Positions 23,081-32,863 are shown, numbered from the stretch's first letter. The stretch: 64,000 nt of DNA from an uncultured Thermomicrobia bacterium (GCA_937968015.1 CALBSO010000143.1:1-64000); one strand, 5' to 3'. Numbers and translations are program-made. The notes: generated from the letters alone by a model not told the origin.

Positions 23081-24214
23081 TTATCCGGTGATGCCACCTT
23101 GATCGCCACTGTAATTGAGGCTCGCTTTCCACTCTTTGTCGAGGTCCTCAATGCTCTCTTTGAGCACCTTCTGCACGACCTGATCGTAGGAGAGTTCGTC
23201 TTTGAATGCCGAAACCAGCGCGCCGATGTACTTGCTTCCGTACGCGGTGATGATGAAATTGACGACGCTTTCGCTTTCCGCGTACGACAAGAGCGCCTGG
23301 TCCGCATTCAAAGGGAAGGGAGAGTTGAGCGCACGAAGGGGGATCAGTTTCCCATGATCAACCGCGTCTCGCACGAGCGGGCGAAACCGGACATCAGGGG
23401 TTTCCTGGTTATGGACGGCGAGTCCCTCATCCAACCAGAGCGGCGGATGATTATACGGGTTGAGGCTCGCCTGGTAGACAATCATATGACTCATCTCATG
23501 CGGGAGTATTCGGCGAATCTCCGCTGCCGCCGACTGACCCGGTGCAATCGCCGCGTGAATAATGCCCAATTCCGTTGATGCGCCTCCGCCGATCCATTCC
23601 GCACTGTTCGGCGGCAAGGCAACACGGAGGTCGCGTGCGTTGGCATAGATGAGAATCCGAATCGGTCGGGTGCCCGTCACGTTGAACGTCGTCCTTAATG
23701 TGTCAACAGCCCGCGTCGCGGTGTCCATCGCGTCCTGGGCAAAGGCGTCATCGCCGCTATACCACCAAAGCGTAATCTGGCCGCTCGTTTTCTTCTTCCA
23801 CTGCTGCTGGTCATCCATGTAGAACATGGTGGCGGGATCGGACCGGTACTGTTTGCCGTCGCTCAGTGTGAACGCCCACCGGTATTCGATATCGAGACCC
23901 GGCGCGAGAAAATTGGTCTGCGTGTCGAGGGAGTAATCGAGTCCGATGTGCTGTCCACGCTCGACCGGCACTCGCACGCGCGTCGTCACCGGCGTATTTG
24001 CCGCGTGGTAGAGCAAGTTGACTCCGGTGATCTCGCCGGAAGCAACGTTTGCTTCCAGGTGAAAGGCTATATTCTGGGGAAAGTGCGGCGTTGCCGTTGT
24101 TGCCGTGACGGTGACGGCGGGCGCCGCCGCACCGATTGGCGACAACACCGCGGTGATCGGCGACGCGAGGAGGCAGAACAGGAGCGGCAACAGGATAATT
24201 CGGCGGTGTCTCAC
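23081..24214 (-). CDS. Exported gluzincin-type metallopeptidase (peptidase MA-like)
   Basis: The protein has 377 residues, with a signal peptide (RRIILLPLLFCLLASPITA, residues 4-22). The zinc motif HEMSH (about residue 240) is followed by PLWLDEGLAVHNQ, where Glu would be the third ligand, as in the gluzincin peptidase-MA family. The substrate is unknown. The N-terminal half is a beta-rich domain. GTG 24214 overlaps the prfB stop by four bases (GTGA), so it is probably translated from the same transcript as prfB. Confidence 0.72.
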   Translation of the reverse strand: MRHRRIILLPLLFCLLASPITAVLSPIGAAAPAVTVTATTATPHFPQNIAFHLEANVASGEITGVNLLYHAANTPVTTRVRVPVERGQHIGLDYSLDTQTNFLAPGLDIEYRWAFTLSDGKQYRSDPATMFYMDDQQQWKKKTSGQITLWWYSGDDAFAQDAMDTATRAVDTLRTTFNVTGTRPIRILIYANARDLRVALPPNSAEWIGGGASTELGIIHAAIAPGQSAAAEIRRILPHEMSHMIVYQASLNPYNHPPLWLDEGLAVHNQETPDVRFRPLVRDAVDHGKLIPLRALNSPFPLNADQALLSYAESESVVNFIITAYGSKYIGALVSAFKDELSYDQVVQKVLKESIEDLDKEWKASLNYSGDQGGITG

Positions 24215-25336
24215 GCGACATCCTCATCTCCGGCGGCGGGCGTATCGCCCATATGCCAGCGCAAATATGCATTCATAAACCCGTCAATCTCACCGTTGAG
24301 CACCGCCTGCGTGTTCGAGGTCTCATACCCGCTCCGCGTGTCCTTCACGAGATTGTACGGATGGAGGACATACGACCGGATCGCGTTCCCCCAACCTGCC
24401 GCGACATGCTCGCCTTTGAGCGCGGATTGCTCGATGGCCCGTTCCGCCTCGCGCCGCTCAAGGAGACGCGCGCGGAGAATCTTCATCGCCGTTTCGCGGT
24501 TCTGGCCCTGCGAGCGTTCGTTCTGGCAGGTGACAACAATGCCACTCGGTAGGTGCGTGATTCGGATCGCGCTGCTGGTCTTGTTGACGTGCTGCCCGCC
24601 CGCGCCGGAGGCCCGGTACGTATCCACGCGAATGTCGTCGTCATTAATGACGATTTCCGCGTCATCCTCGATTTCGGGCAGCACCTCCACGAGCGCGAAC
24701 GAGGTGTGCCGCCGCTTACTCGCATCGTACGGCGAGATGCGAACGAGGCGATGGACGCCGCGCTCGGCTTTGGCGTATCCATAGGCGTAGTCGCCCCGAA
24801 TTTCAATCGTAGCGCTTTTGATCCCTGCCTCTTCGCCCTCGGTCAGATCCACAATATCGGTCGCGAAGCCGCGCGTCTCCGCCCAGCGCAAATACATGCG
24901 CAGCAACATATCCGCCCAATCCTGCGATTCGGTCCCGCCCGCGCCCGCGTGAATCGCCAGGATCGCGTTCGCGCCATCGTGCGGCCCGGCGAGCATCAAG
25001 TCGAACTCCATCTGGTCGAGTCGCTCGCGCAACGCCGCGACCTCACCCTGCAGTTCCGGCACAATTGCCGCGTCGTCGCGGGCGAGGTCGGCCATTTCGC
25101 ACGCATCGGCAATTTCACCCGCGAGCGACCGCCATGCAGTGACCTGGCTTTGCAAATTGGTGAGTCGCTGCATGACCCGTTGGGCGTGCTGAGGATCATC
25201 CCAGAAGCCTTCCGCGCCGGATTGAGCATTGAGTTCCGTAATCAAAGATTCTTTCTTGGCGAGGTCAAAGACGCTCCTGCGCGGCCTCGACACGGTCGCG
25301 GAGATCTTCGAGCGTCGCCAGGATTTGTTCGAGCAT
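24211..25336 (-). CDS. prfB: Peptide chain release factor 2, with programmed +1 frameshift
   Basis: RF2 terminates translation at UGA and UAA. The first 23 codons start at ATG 25336 (MLEQILATLEDLRDRVEAAQERL) behind GAGGGAGAGCA and end in CTT TGA, with the TGA at 25267-25265. A +1 shift on CTTTGAC restores the frame at GAC 25266 (DLAKKESLI), with an internal AGGAG three bases before CTT. The second frame holds the GGQ motif (ASGAGGQHVNKTSSAIRITH) and runs to 24211. The complete protein has about 374 residues. A longer in-frame ORF start near 25761 is an artefact. Confidence 0.93.
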
Positions 25337-25468
25337 TGCTCTCCCTCAGTCATTTCTGTGGCGCGGGATACGCCACTGCGATTCCTCATCGCAGTATAGC
25401 AAACGGACGCGGTGCTGCGTCGTTGATCGCAAGAGTCAGCCTGAGTCAGTGCCGGTGCGTTCCCGTCG

Positions 25469-25512
25469 TTCGAGGCTGCCGGACGACATCGTAGCCGTCC
25501 GGCAGCCTCGAA
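25469..25512. repeat. Inverted repeat between prfB and the DUF4349 gene
   Basis: TTCGAGGCTGCCGGACG (25469-25485) is perfectly complementary to 25496-25512 with a 10-base loop. It lies 24 bases after the stop of the DUF4349 gene (minus strand). There is no T-run on either side, so it may be a Rho-dependent or processing hairpin, or a palindromic repeat. Confidence 0.6.
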
Positions 25513-25535
25513 ACGTCTCATTCGTTGGAGATTCG

Positions 25536-26621
25536 CTACGGCTCTGCTCGATCCGGGGGTTCCGTCGTGGCCGGTACCGTCACCGGGGCAAGCGCGGGGC
25601 GGCGGCGACGCTCGCGCCGCGTCAACAGATAGATCCCAATAATCAGCGGAACCTCGACCCACCAGCCACCGATGATGATCGTAATGAGTGCATCCGCGAC
25701 GTTCTGCAGGCCGTTGACGGAGCGGTTCCATGCCTCCCGCACCGTGTGAGAGAGACTCCACTTCGCGACCGGTGTGACGGGTTCCGGCTTCGCGGGCAAC
25801 GGCACCGGTAGGATGGAGACCGCAATAGTGCTGAAGGCCGTGCGCGTGTCGTAGTAGTTGATCTTGCCCTTGATGCGCTCCAGGTCGCTTTGCACAGTGT
25901 TCAACTGCGCCTGCACCTTCAAGGTGTCGTCCACGGTGGTTGCTTTGCCAAGCAGCGTCTGGAGTTGCAGCGCGGTCGCCTCCAACGTGCGCTGACGCGC
26001 CTGCAAATCCACGTAATCCTCCGTGACATCCTGTGCCGAACTCTGCTCCTGCTCGACTTTCACCGCATAGCCGCGCACGCGGTCCAATGCATCCCGGAAC
26101 CGCTCCGATGGCACGCGAAACGAGATGTCGGCGCGCATCCTCTCGTCCGTGCCGCTCGTGTTCGACGTGATGACGACGCCTCCGAATTCGCCCGCGAGAT
26201 TCCAGATCGCGCTCTGCGTTGCCGCCACATCTTTCGCCGTGATCGTGAGCGATCCGTTGCGGATGATCTTCTGGTCAATCGCCTGCGGTGGCAGCGGGGC
26301 ATTGAGGATCGTGCTGACGTCGTTGGAGGTGCTCCTACTCGACGTGCGACTGCCCGAACTGGCCGCTGTCGTACCTGCTGGTAAGACCTGCGCGGCGGCC
26401 GCTGCACGCGTCGGTATCGCGGCGGGAGCGGAAGTCGCCGCGGCATTACTGAACACTGGCTGAGCGCTTGTCCCTATCGGCCTGTTGACATTCGTTGTGG
26501 ACGAATCGCTATGCCGACCAACGATCAGCGTCGCCATGAGCGCGATAACGATGACGCTGCTTATAGCGACGCCGACGCGCCACGAACGCGAAATTGTACG
26601 GAAACGCGTTGAGCCGTTCAC
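25536..26621 (-). CDS. DUF4349 domain membrane protein
   Basis: The sequence fits the DUF4349 family: IIRNGSLTITAKDVAATQSAIWNLAGEFGGVV and ERMRADISFRVPSERFRDALDRV, followed by a coiled-coil-like part (DYVDLQARQRTLEATALQLQTLLGKA) and a C-terminal membrane helix (VEVPLIIGIYLLTRR). An N-terminal signal or anchor helix (GVAISSVIVIALMATLIVG) lies at about residues 16-34. I chose GTG 26621 behind AGGAGGCAGTTG; GTG 26654 also fits the frame. It has 361 residues. The function of the family is not known; it looks like a membrane protein with its main domain outside. Confidence 0.82.
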   Translation of the reverse strand: MNGSTRFRTISRSWRVGVAISSVIVIALMATLIVGRHSDSSTTNVNRPIGTSAQPVFSNAAATSAPAAIPTRAAAAAQVLPAGTTAASSGSRTSSRSTSNDVSTILNAPLPPQAIDQKIIRNGSLTITAKDVAATQSAIWNLAGEFGGVVITSNTSGTDERMRADISFRVPSERFRDALDRVRGYAVKVEQEQSSAQDVTEDYVDLQARQRTLEATALQLQTLLGKATTVDDTLKVQAQLNTVQSDLERIKGKINYYDTRTAFSTIAVSILPVPLPAKPEPVTPVAKWSLSHTVREAWNRSVNGLQNVADALITIIIGGWWVEVPLIIGIYLLTRRERRRRPALAPVTVPATTEPPDRAEP

Positions 26622-26779
26622 CAACTGCCTCCTGCCAATCTTTCCTCGCGGCACTCACCACGACACCATTCCTCCGTTTGGGTATGAGGAGAGGACGCAG
26701 GCACTTGACAGAATGTTCCGCATTGCATCGTGAGAAATGCATGTTCATCCATTGAGATGGATGTTTCGTGTCTATGTGG

Positions 26780-28405
26780 TTACATGTCTACTCCGCCGAC
26801 AATCGTCCGACGCGGCGCGATCGCGCGAATGTCGTTGGTTGGGCAGGCGAGGATATCGCGGTTAAGCACCACGAAATCAGCCAGCATGCCCGATGCAATC
26901 GTGCCGCGTGTACGCTCCTCGCGGATCGCGAAGGCGCCGCCGGTTGTGTACAGACGGATCGCCTCTTCGCGTGTGAGTGACTGCGACTCGTCAAGGTCGG
27001 TTTCCGCTGCCGTCTGACGGGCAATCGCCGCCCAGATGCCGACAAATGGGTTATAGTCCGCGACCGGAGAATCCGATGAACCGGCGAGCGGCACACCCGC
27101 AGTGAGATAGCGACAGGCCGGAATCATCGCCCGGGCGCGTTCCATGCCGAGGCTCGTAACGAACGACTCGCCGAGACTATACAGAAAGCCTGGCTGGATG
27201 ACCGCAGGAATGCCGTATGCGGCCATCTTCGCGAGGGTGTCATCGTCCGGCATGTAGGCGTGATGGACGCGATGACGCAGGTGCGGTTTCGGTGCGGCAT
27301 CCTGCGCGGCGACGATCGCGTCCACCACAGCGGCTTGCGCGCGATCACCGCATGTGTGGCATTCGACGGGCCAGTCGTGGTCGTGACACCAGCGAATCTC
27401 CGCCGTCAGTTGGTCCGGCGGCACGATAAAGGCGCCGGCGCCACCGCCGAGATACGGCACAGAAATCGCCGCTGTCCGGTCGCCGATGCCGCCATCTACC
27501 ATGAACTTTACCGCGTCGTAACGTAGCCACGCGTCCCCGAATCCCGCCGCAACGCCGAGACCCTCGATTATCGCGTGATAATCGAGGCCGGGTGGATAAA
27601 AGCCCCATGCGCCGACCATCAGGTGCGACCGTACCGTCAATCGGTCGTCGCTCCGACATGCGGCATAACTGCCGAACTCCTCCAATGTCAGGCCGGGATC
27701 GGCGATGGTTGTCATACCCACCGCATTATAGGCCCGGCAAGCTTCCGAGACGACTTCGATGTGTTCCCCGCGTGTCATCGGAGGCACATGCGCCAGAATC
27801 ATCTGTTTCGCATTGTCGCGGAACAGCCCGGTCGGTTCGCCTCGTGCGTCCACATCGAACCCACCCGCGTATGTTTCACCGGATGGTTGTCGGGTAGCGC
27901 GATTGACGCCAGCAAGAGCAAGCGCACGCGAATTGCAGACCAGTTTATTCCACACACGATTGAGGACGACGGGATGGTCAGGCGCAGCCTCGTCCAGTTC
28001 CCACCGCGTGGGATAGCGCCGCTCCGCGAGCAAAGATTCATCCCAGCCGCGCCCGACGATCCATCCACCCGGTGGGGTGTTCGCTGCCCGTGCGCGCACC
28101 CGGTCGAGGATTTCGCCGATCGAGCGACAATCGTACAATTGCTCATTCCGCAGGAGTACGCCGGTTTGGAGCATGTGCGTGTGCGCGTCAATCAGACCCG
28201 GCAGCACGGACGCGCCTCCGAGGTCGTCAATACGTGTGTTCGGTTGGACAAGCCGCTCGACCGCTGCCCACGGGCCAACCGCGACAATGCGATCGCCCGC
28301 AATGGCGACCGCTTCGGCGATAGAGAACCGCGCGTCCGCCGTGATGAATTGCCCGTTCTTCAGGATGCGCTCAACCGGCGCCGTCGCGAAGGCTGTCATC
28401 ACCAC
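26780..28405 (-). CDS. Amidohydrolase 3 family protein (YtcJ-like)
   Basis: This is a metal-dependent hydrolase of the amidohydrolase superfamily, YtcJ-like branch. The 541 residues show an N-terminal beta-sandwich, the metal motif DAHTHMLQTG (HxH, about residues 74-83), VECHTCGDRAQAAVVDAI and HRVHHAYMPDD, then GSSDSPVADYNPFVGIWAAI near the C-terminus. GTG 28405 lies 3 bases after the upstream gene and uses its terminal GGGAGGAATGA as ribosome-binding site. The substrate cannot be told from sequence; related proteins act on amides, carbamates or lactam-like compounds. Confidence 0.87.
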   Translation of the reverse strand: MVMTAFATAPVERILKNGQFITADARFSIAEAVAIAGDRIVAVGPWAAVERLVQPNTRIDDLGGASVLPGLIDAHTHMLQTGVLLRNEQLYDCRSIGEILDRVRARAANTPPGGWIVGRGWDESLLAERRYPTRWELDEAAPDHPVVLNRVWNKLVCNSRALALAGVNRATRQPSGETYAGGFDVDARGEPTGLFRDNAKQMILAHVPPMTRGEHIEVVSEACRAYNAVGMTTIADPGLTLEEFGSYAACRSDDRLTVRSHLMVGAWGFYPPGLDYHAIIEGLGVAAGFGDAWLRYDAVKFMVDGGIGDRTAAISVPYLGGGAGAFIVPPDQLTAEIRWCHDHDWPVECHTCGDRAQAAVVDAIVAAQDAAPKPHLRHRVHHAYMPDDDTLAKMAAYGIPAVIQPGFLYSLGESFVTSLGMERARAMIPACRYLTAGVPLAGSSDSPVADYNPFVGIWAAIARQTAAETDLDESQSLTREEAIRLYTTGGAFAIREERTRGTIASGMLADFVVLNRDILACPTNDIRAIAPRRTIVGGVDM

Positions 28406-28408
28406 AGC

Positions 28409-29125
28409 TCATTCCTCCCACTGCTCTTCCACGAGGCGCACGGAGTAGAGCACGCCCGCCATCGTGAAGCGCAGTTCTGTCGGGATGATCCATCGCCCAA
28501 CATTCTTGACGGTGATGAGACTTTCCGCCATATCCACATCGCTGCCCCACCGTGTGATCGCGAAGGTCTCGCGCGAGCCGTACAAGCGGCGATGGATGAC
28601 ATAGACGGTGGGCCGCGTCGCCATCAAGCCGCTTGTTTCGTGCGTCAGCAAATCGAGCCACAGGCAGGGGCGTCGGTACGGCCCGGGCGTGGCGCGGTCA
28701 ATCGCCGCGATATGCAAACCGTCGAACAGCACCGGGTGCGCCTCAATTGTATATCCCGGCTCCATGCGGAATGTCTGCGTCCGCTGCACGGCCCCCTCGG
28801 CGGCGCTGCTCAACACCCGCGTGATGACAGCGGCATCGGCTTCCAGGTTCGCGGAGACCTCCATCGTGTCCACGCCCTTCGTGACGGACATCGCCAGTGC
28901 AGTGGCCCGGCCTGTCTCATCGAGGGAGAGCATCGCCGTGGAGCGATGGCCGAACTCGGCGACCTGTGAGGCATCCGTATCAGTCGTGAACAGATACCCG
29001 GATGCGGCGCGCATGATCCGCCACCGCTCGGTAATTGGCAACGGTACGCCGTCGGCGAGCCACTGATATGCACCGGAGGCGATCAGGGCGGTCTCATGCG
29101 GGAGAAGCGGTCGTTCACTCGTCAT
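28409..29125 (-). CDS. Conserved-looking protein of unknown function, coupled to the amidohydrolase
   Basis: I do not recognise the 238-residue protein. It has no signal peptide or membrane segment and seems rich in beta-strands, with repeated blocks such as GYLFTTDTDASQ, FRMEPGYTIEAHPVLFDG and NVGRWIIPTELRFTMAG. ATG 29125 follows GAGGGAGCGATGG. Its last codons supply the ribosome-binding site of the downstream amidohydrolase, so the two are almost certainly co-translated and may act together. Confidence 0.68.
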   Translation of the reverse strand: MTSERPLLPHETALIASGAYQWLADGVPLPITERWRIMRAASGYLFTTDTDASQVAEFGHRSTAMLSLDETGRATALAMSVTKGVDTMEVSANLEADAAVITRVLSSAAEGAVQRTQTFRMEPGYTIEAHPVLFDGLHIAAIDRATPGPYRRPCLWLDLLTHETSGLMATRPTVYVIHRRLYGSRETFAITRWGSDVDMAESLITVKNVGRWIIPTELRFTMAGVLYSVRLVEEQWEE

Positions 29126-29171
29126 CCATCGCTCCCTCGTTCAGTGGCGAGCATCCTATCATGTACACGAG

Positions 29172-29207
29172 TGAAAAAAGAAGCGGGGAAGCATCGGCTT
29201 CCCCGCT
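29172..29207 (-). terminator. Rho-independent terminator after lon
   Basis: On the minus strand AGCGGGGAAGC (29207-29197) pairs with GCTTCCCCGCT (29192-29182) around a 4-base loop and is followed by TCTTTTTTCAC. It stands 16 bases after the lon stop. Confidence 0.92.
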
Positions 29208-29222
29208 GGTGGGTCAATCTTG

Positions 29223-31691
29223 TTACTGCGGTTCGTCGGAGATAATCGCGATGTCTCGCGGGATTTCGATACGGTGCGGTTCCGGCTGTATCACTTCATC
29301 CACGGGAGCGGGTACGATGGCAGGATCCGTCAGTGGCAAGGAAGGCGGCGTGTCAAAAACGAGCGCCTGCGCGATCACTTCGTCCATATGCGTCACCCAG
29401 ACCATATGCATGTCGCGCAGGATGTCCTTTGGAATCTTCACCGCGTCGGTGCGGTTCTCCGCTGGCGCGATGACCGTCCGGATGCCCGCGCGATGCGCGC
29501 CGAGGACCTTCTCCTTCAGACCACCAATGCCCATCACGCGCCCGCGGAGCGTGATCTCTCCGGTCATCGCGACATCGTGGCGCACGGGCCGCTTGGTCAG
29601 GGCTGAGACGAGCGCTGTCACCATCGTCACACCGGCGGACGGTCCATCTTTCGGCGTTGCGCCTTCCGGCAGGTGAATATGCACGTCCGTCGTCCGCTGG
29701 AAGTCCGCATCAATGCTGAGCGCGGCGGCGCGCGAGCGCGCGTAGGACTGTGCCGCGCGCGCGGATTCCTGCATCACATCGCCCGCTCTCCCGGTGATCG
29801 TCATATTCCCGTGGCCAGGCATCGTCGCGACCTCGACCGGCAGGATATCGCCTCCTGCCACCTCGGATACACTCAGCCCAATCGCGACGCCAATCTGGCT
29901 CTCGCGCAGATCGTGGTCGGTCCCAAAGCGCTGCGGGCCGAGGAACTCCTCGATCTTTGCCTGCGTGACTTTCAGTTTCTTCGGCCGCTTGCCGGTCTCG
30001 GCAACCGCGATGCGCGCCGCCTTTCGGCAGACACTGCCAACCTGCCGCTCGAGTGAGCGCACGCCCGCCTCGCGCGTGTAGTGGCGCACAATCAACCGAA
30101 TGATGGCCGGTGTGAGTTCAATGAACCCTGGGTCAAGCCCGTGGCTCTCTGCCTGCTTGGGCAAGAGATGGCGACGGCAGATTTCGATCTTCTCTTCCTC
30201 AGTGTAGCCGCCGATTTCGATGATCTCCATCCGGTCGCGCAGCGGCCGGGGGATGTTGCCAAGGTAGTTGCCCGTCGTGATGAACATCACGTCGGAGAGG
30301 TCGAAGGGTACGTCCAGGTAATGATCCACGAAGGAATGGTTCTGCTCAGAGTCGAGCACCTCGAGCATCGCTGCGGCCGGATCGCCCCGGAAATCGGCGC
30401 TCATCTTGTCTATTTCGTCCAACAGGATGACCGGATTGAGTGTGCCCGCCTGCTTCAAGGCATGAATGACCCGCCCGGGGAATGCGCCGATGTACGTCCG
30501 CCGGTGCCCGCGAATGTCCGCCTCGTCGCGGACGCCGCCGAGCGACACGCGGACAAACTTCCGATCCATCGCACGGGCAATCGAGCGCCCAAGCGAGGTT
30601 TTGCCCACGCCGGGCGGACCGATAAAACAGAGGATCGTTGGCATGTGCCGCGTGACGCCGCGCTCCGCGACGAGTTTGCGCACGGCGAGGAAATCGAGAA
30701 TCCGCTCCTTCACATGCTCGAGGCTGTCGTGATCCTCGTCAAGGACTTTCTGCGCCAGCGCGAGATCGAGCCGGTCAATCGTCCGCTCCGCCCATGGCAG
30801 CGCGAGCACCCAATCGAGATAGGTACGAACGACCGTCGCCTCGGCGGAAACGCCGGGCATGCGTTCAAGCCGCGCCAGCTCACGGCGCATGCGATCCTCG
30901 ATGTCCGCTGGCAGACCTCGTTCGGCGATCTTCACACGCAGCAGTTCGATGTCGTTTTGTGTCGTCTCACCAAGTTCGTCGTGAATCGCTTTCAATTGCT
31001 CGCGCAGGTAGTATTCGCGCTGGTTCTTGTCAATCTGATCGCGCACTCGATCTTTGATTTTCTGTTCGAGATCAACGACTTCCAATTCACCGGATAAGAC
31101 GATCGCGAGCCGTTCGAGCCGCTTCAGTTTGTTCGGTTCCTCGAGGAGTGCCTGCCGTTCTTTCGGCTCATTGACCAGTACCGCGAGCACGTCGCCGAGG
31201 TGGCCGACATCCGTCGCACTATTGGCGGCATCCACGAGTTCGTTCGCCGTGTTGCCGCGCAATTTCGCGTACTTGCCGAGCAGTTCGCGAATCTGCCGTG
31301 CCCAGGCGCGATTCTCCTGCTCGAATCCTGCCTGCTCGTACATCTCCTCAACGCCGACGAAATAGCAGGGCTTGGTCGCCTCCGTACCCGTGATCCGCAC
31401 GCGGCACAGCCCTTCGAGTGAAACAACGATCACACCACCCTGCTCGCGGTCTGATTCCTTGATGCGGCAGAGCGTCCCGACTTCGTAGACATCGCTCGGC
31501 GTCGGTTCCTCCACATTTGGATCGCGCAGCGCCGACGCGACGAGGTAGTGATCCCGCTCTATCGCCTCCTCAATCGCGTCGAGCGAGCGCGGCCGACCGA
31601 CATGGATCTTTGTCGTACTTTGCGGGAAGACGACGATATTCTTGAGCGCCAACAGCGGGTACCGTGGCGCGAACGAATCGAACGTACTCAT
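29223..31691 (-). CDS. lon: ATP-dependent protease Lon
   Basis: Lon degrades damaged and regulatory proteins in the cytoplasm. The 822 residues contain the N-terminal substrate domain (YPLLALKNIVVFPQSTTKIHVGR), the AAA+ module with Walker A GPPGVGKTSLG (about residue 370) and Walker B ILLDEIDKM, and the protease domain with catalytic Ser in KDGPSAGVTMV and Lys in GGLKEKVLGAHRAG. The ATG follows AAGGGGGCACGGGAA. It stands alone between rsmI and a strong terminator. No CIRCE-like site was seen upstream. Confidence 0.98.
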   Translation of the reverse strand: MSTFDSFAPRYPLLALKNIVVFPQSTTKIHVGRPRSLDAIEEAIERDHYLVASALRDPNVEEPTPSDVYEVGTLCRIKESDREQGGVIVVSLEGLCRVRITGTEATKPCYFVGVEEMYEQAGFEQENRAWARQIRELLGKYAKLRGNTANELVDAANSATDVGHLGDVLAVLVNEPKERQALLEEPNKLKRLERLAIVLSGELEVVDLEQKIKDRVRDQIDKNQREYYLREQLKAIHDELGETTQNDIELLRVKIAERGLPADIEDRMRRELARLERMPGVSAEATVVRTYLDWVLALPWAERTIDRLDLALAQKVLDEDHDSLEHVKERILDFLAVRKLVAERGVTRHMPTILCFIGPPGVGKTSLGRSIARAMDRKFVRVSLGGVRDEADIRGHRRTYIGAFPGRVIHALKQAGTLNPVILLDEIDKMSADFRGDPAAAMLEVLDSEQNHSFVDHYLDVPFDLSDVMFITTGNYLGNIPRPLRDRMEIIEIGGYTEEEKIEICRRHLLPKQAESHGLDPGFIELTPAIIRLIVRHYTREAGVRSLERQVGSVCRKAARIAVAETGKRPKKLKVTQAKIEEFLGPQRFGTDHDLRESQIGVAIGLSVSEVAGGDILPVEVATMPGHGNMTITGRAGDVMQESARAAQSYARSRAAALSIDADFQRTTDVHIHLPEGATPKDGPSAGVTMVTALVSALTKRPVRHDVAMTGEITLRGRVMGIGGLKEKVLGAHRAGIRTVIAPAENRTDAVKIPKDILRDMHMVWVTHMDEVIAQALVFDTPPSLPLTDPAIVPAPVDEVIQPEPHRIEIPRDIAIISDEPQ

Positions 31692-31826
31692 TTCCCGTGC
31701 CCCCTTCCAGTCGTCACCTCACCCGTGACTTCTGGCTCCTTCGAACGGCAGATGTTCCGCCGTCCCGACCTCTTCCCAACAATCCCCCGTGCCTGTGACG
31801 TTACCATCCCTACCCGGTCGGTCTCG

Positions 31827-32666
31827 TCACGCCGTCATTAACCGCTTAACGGTAATTGCGCGTTTATAGCACAACCCGCGATCGGCGCCCGCTTTCGCCG
31901 CCACTTCTTTTGCCGCCGCCGCAAGGGAATAACCCGACGCAAGTAACCCATGCAGCAGCGTGTCAATGGTCCCGTCGTCCATGACCGTCTCGATCGCTGT
32001 TGCCGCCGCAATGATGACAACGTATTCGCCGCGTGGCGGCCGATCTCTGAACCCTTCGACCGCCGCTGCCAGCGTCGTGACGACCACTTCCTCGTGCAGT
32101 TTCGTCAATTCGCGGCAGATGGCGCATGTCCGGTCGCCGAGAACCTCAAGCGCATTCGCCATCGTCGCCGCGACACGATGCGGCGCTTCAAAGATCACCG
32201 CGGGATGTGGCAAGGCGCACATTGATTCGAGCGCGGCATGTCGGGCGGCCCGCTTGGCCGGAAGGAAACCGAGGAAGGTAAATGGCCCCGGTACGAGCCC
32301 GGAAGCGACGACTGCGGCGAGCACTGAAGACGGCCCGGGAACCGGCACGACACGATGCCCCGCCGCGCGCACCGCCGGGACGAGGTGCGTGCCCGGATCG
32401 GCGATGAGGGGCGTGCCCGCGTCGGAGACAAGCGCGACATCGTCCCCCGCATCGAGGTGTGAGACAATCGCCGCCGTGCGATCCCGTTCGTTGTGCTCAT
32501 GGAGCGAAAGATAGCGCGCGCTCACGCCGAAGTGCGCGAGCAACTGCCCGGTATGGCGGGTGTCCTCGGCGGCCACGACCGCGACCTCCCGCAATACACG
32601 GAGTGCCCTCAAGGTAATATCCTCGCGGTTGCCAATCGGCGTTGCCACGATAAACAGCGTCCCCAC
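31827..32666 (-). CDS. rsmI: 16S rRNA (cytidine(1402)-2'-O)-methyltransferase RsmI
   Basis: RsmI methylates C1402 in the decoding centre of 16S rRNA with SAM. The SAM-binding SPOUT-like tetrapyrrole-methylase fold is seen in GTLFIVATPIGNREDITLRAL, VAAEDTRHTGQLL, LVSDAGTPLIADPG and VPGPSSVLAAVVASGL. GTG 32666 is chosen because the conserved start LVGTLFIV begins there, behind GAGGGAAGAAGCGGCTT; the frame is open to 32747. The protein has 279 residues. No obvious partner gene is adjacent. Confidence 0.95.
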   Translation of the reverse strand: MGTLFIVATPIGNREDITLRALRVLREVAVVAAEDTRHTGQLLAHFGVSARYLSLHEHNERDRTAAIVSHLDAGDDVALVSDAGTPLIADPGTHLVPAVRAAGHRVVPVPGPSSVLAAVVASGLVPGPFTFLGFLPAKRAARHAALESMCALPHPAVIFEAPHRVAATMANALEVLGDRTCAICRELTKLHEEVVVTTLAAAVEGFRDRPPRGEYVVIIAAATAIETVMDDGTIDTLLHGLLASGYSLAAAAKEVAAKAGADRGLCYKRAITVKRLMTA

Positions 32667-32800
32667 AAGCCGCTTCTTCCCTCTTGTCGAACAGTATAAC
32701 GGGCCCGCGCGCAAAACGGGGCTGCGTATACGCGCACGCGTAACCATTGCTCATACAAAGAGCATTGTACGAACACTTCTGTTGCTTTGCAAGATGTAAA

Positions 32801-32830
32801 AGGAGAACCGGATCGTTGTCCGGTTCTCCT
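32801..32830 (-). terminator. Rho-independent terminator after hsp20
   Basis: AGGAGAACCGGA (32801-32812) and TCCGGTTCTCCT (32819-32830) are exact reverse complements around a 6-base loop. On the minus strand the stem is followed by TTTTACA. It is 33 bases after the hsp20 stop. Confidence 0.85.
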
Positions 32831-32863
32831 GAATATACCGAAGGATTGCGACGGTATCGTCGT

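Noticed and set aside
25469..25512. The 17-bp inverted repeat as a Rho-independent terminator
   Set aside because: No T-run follows on either strand; it is kept only as an inverted repeat.
27575..28969. A 464-codon plus-strand frame opposite the amidohydrolase
   Set aside because: The minus-strand amidohydrolase has clear metal motifs; the opposite frame is rich in Arg, His and Cys with no family feature.
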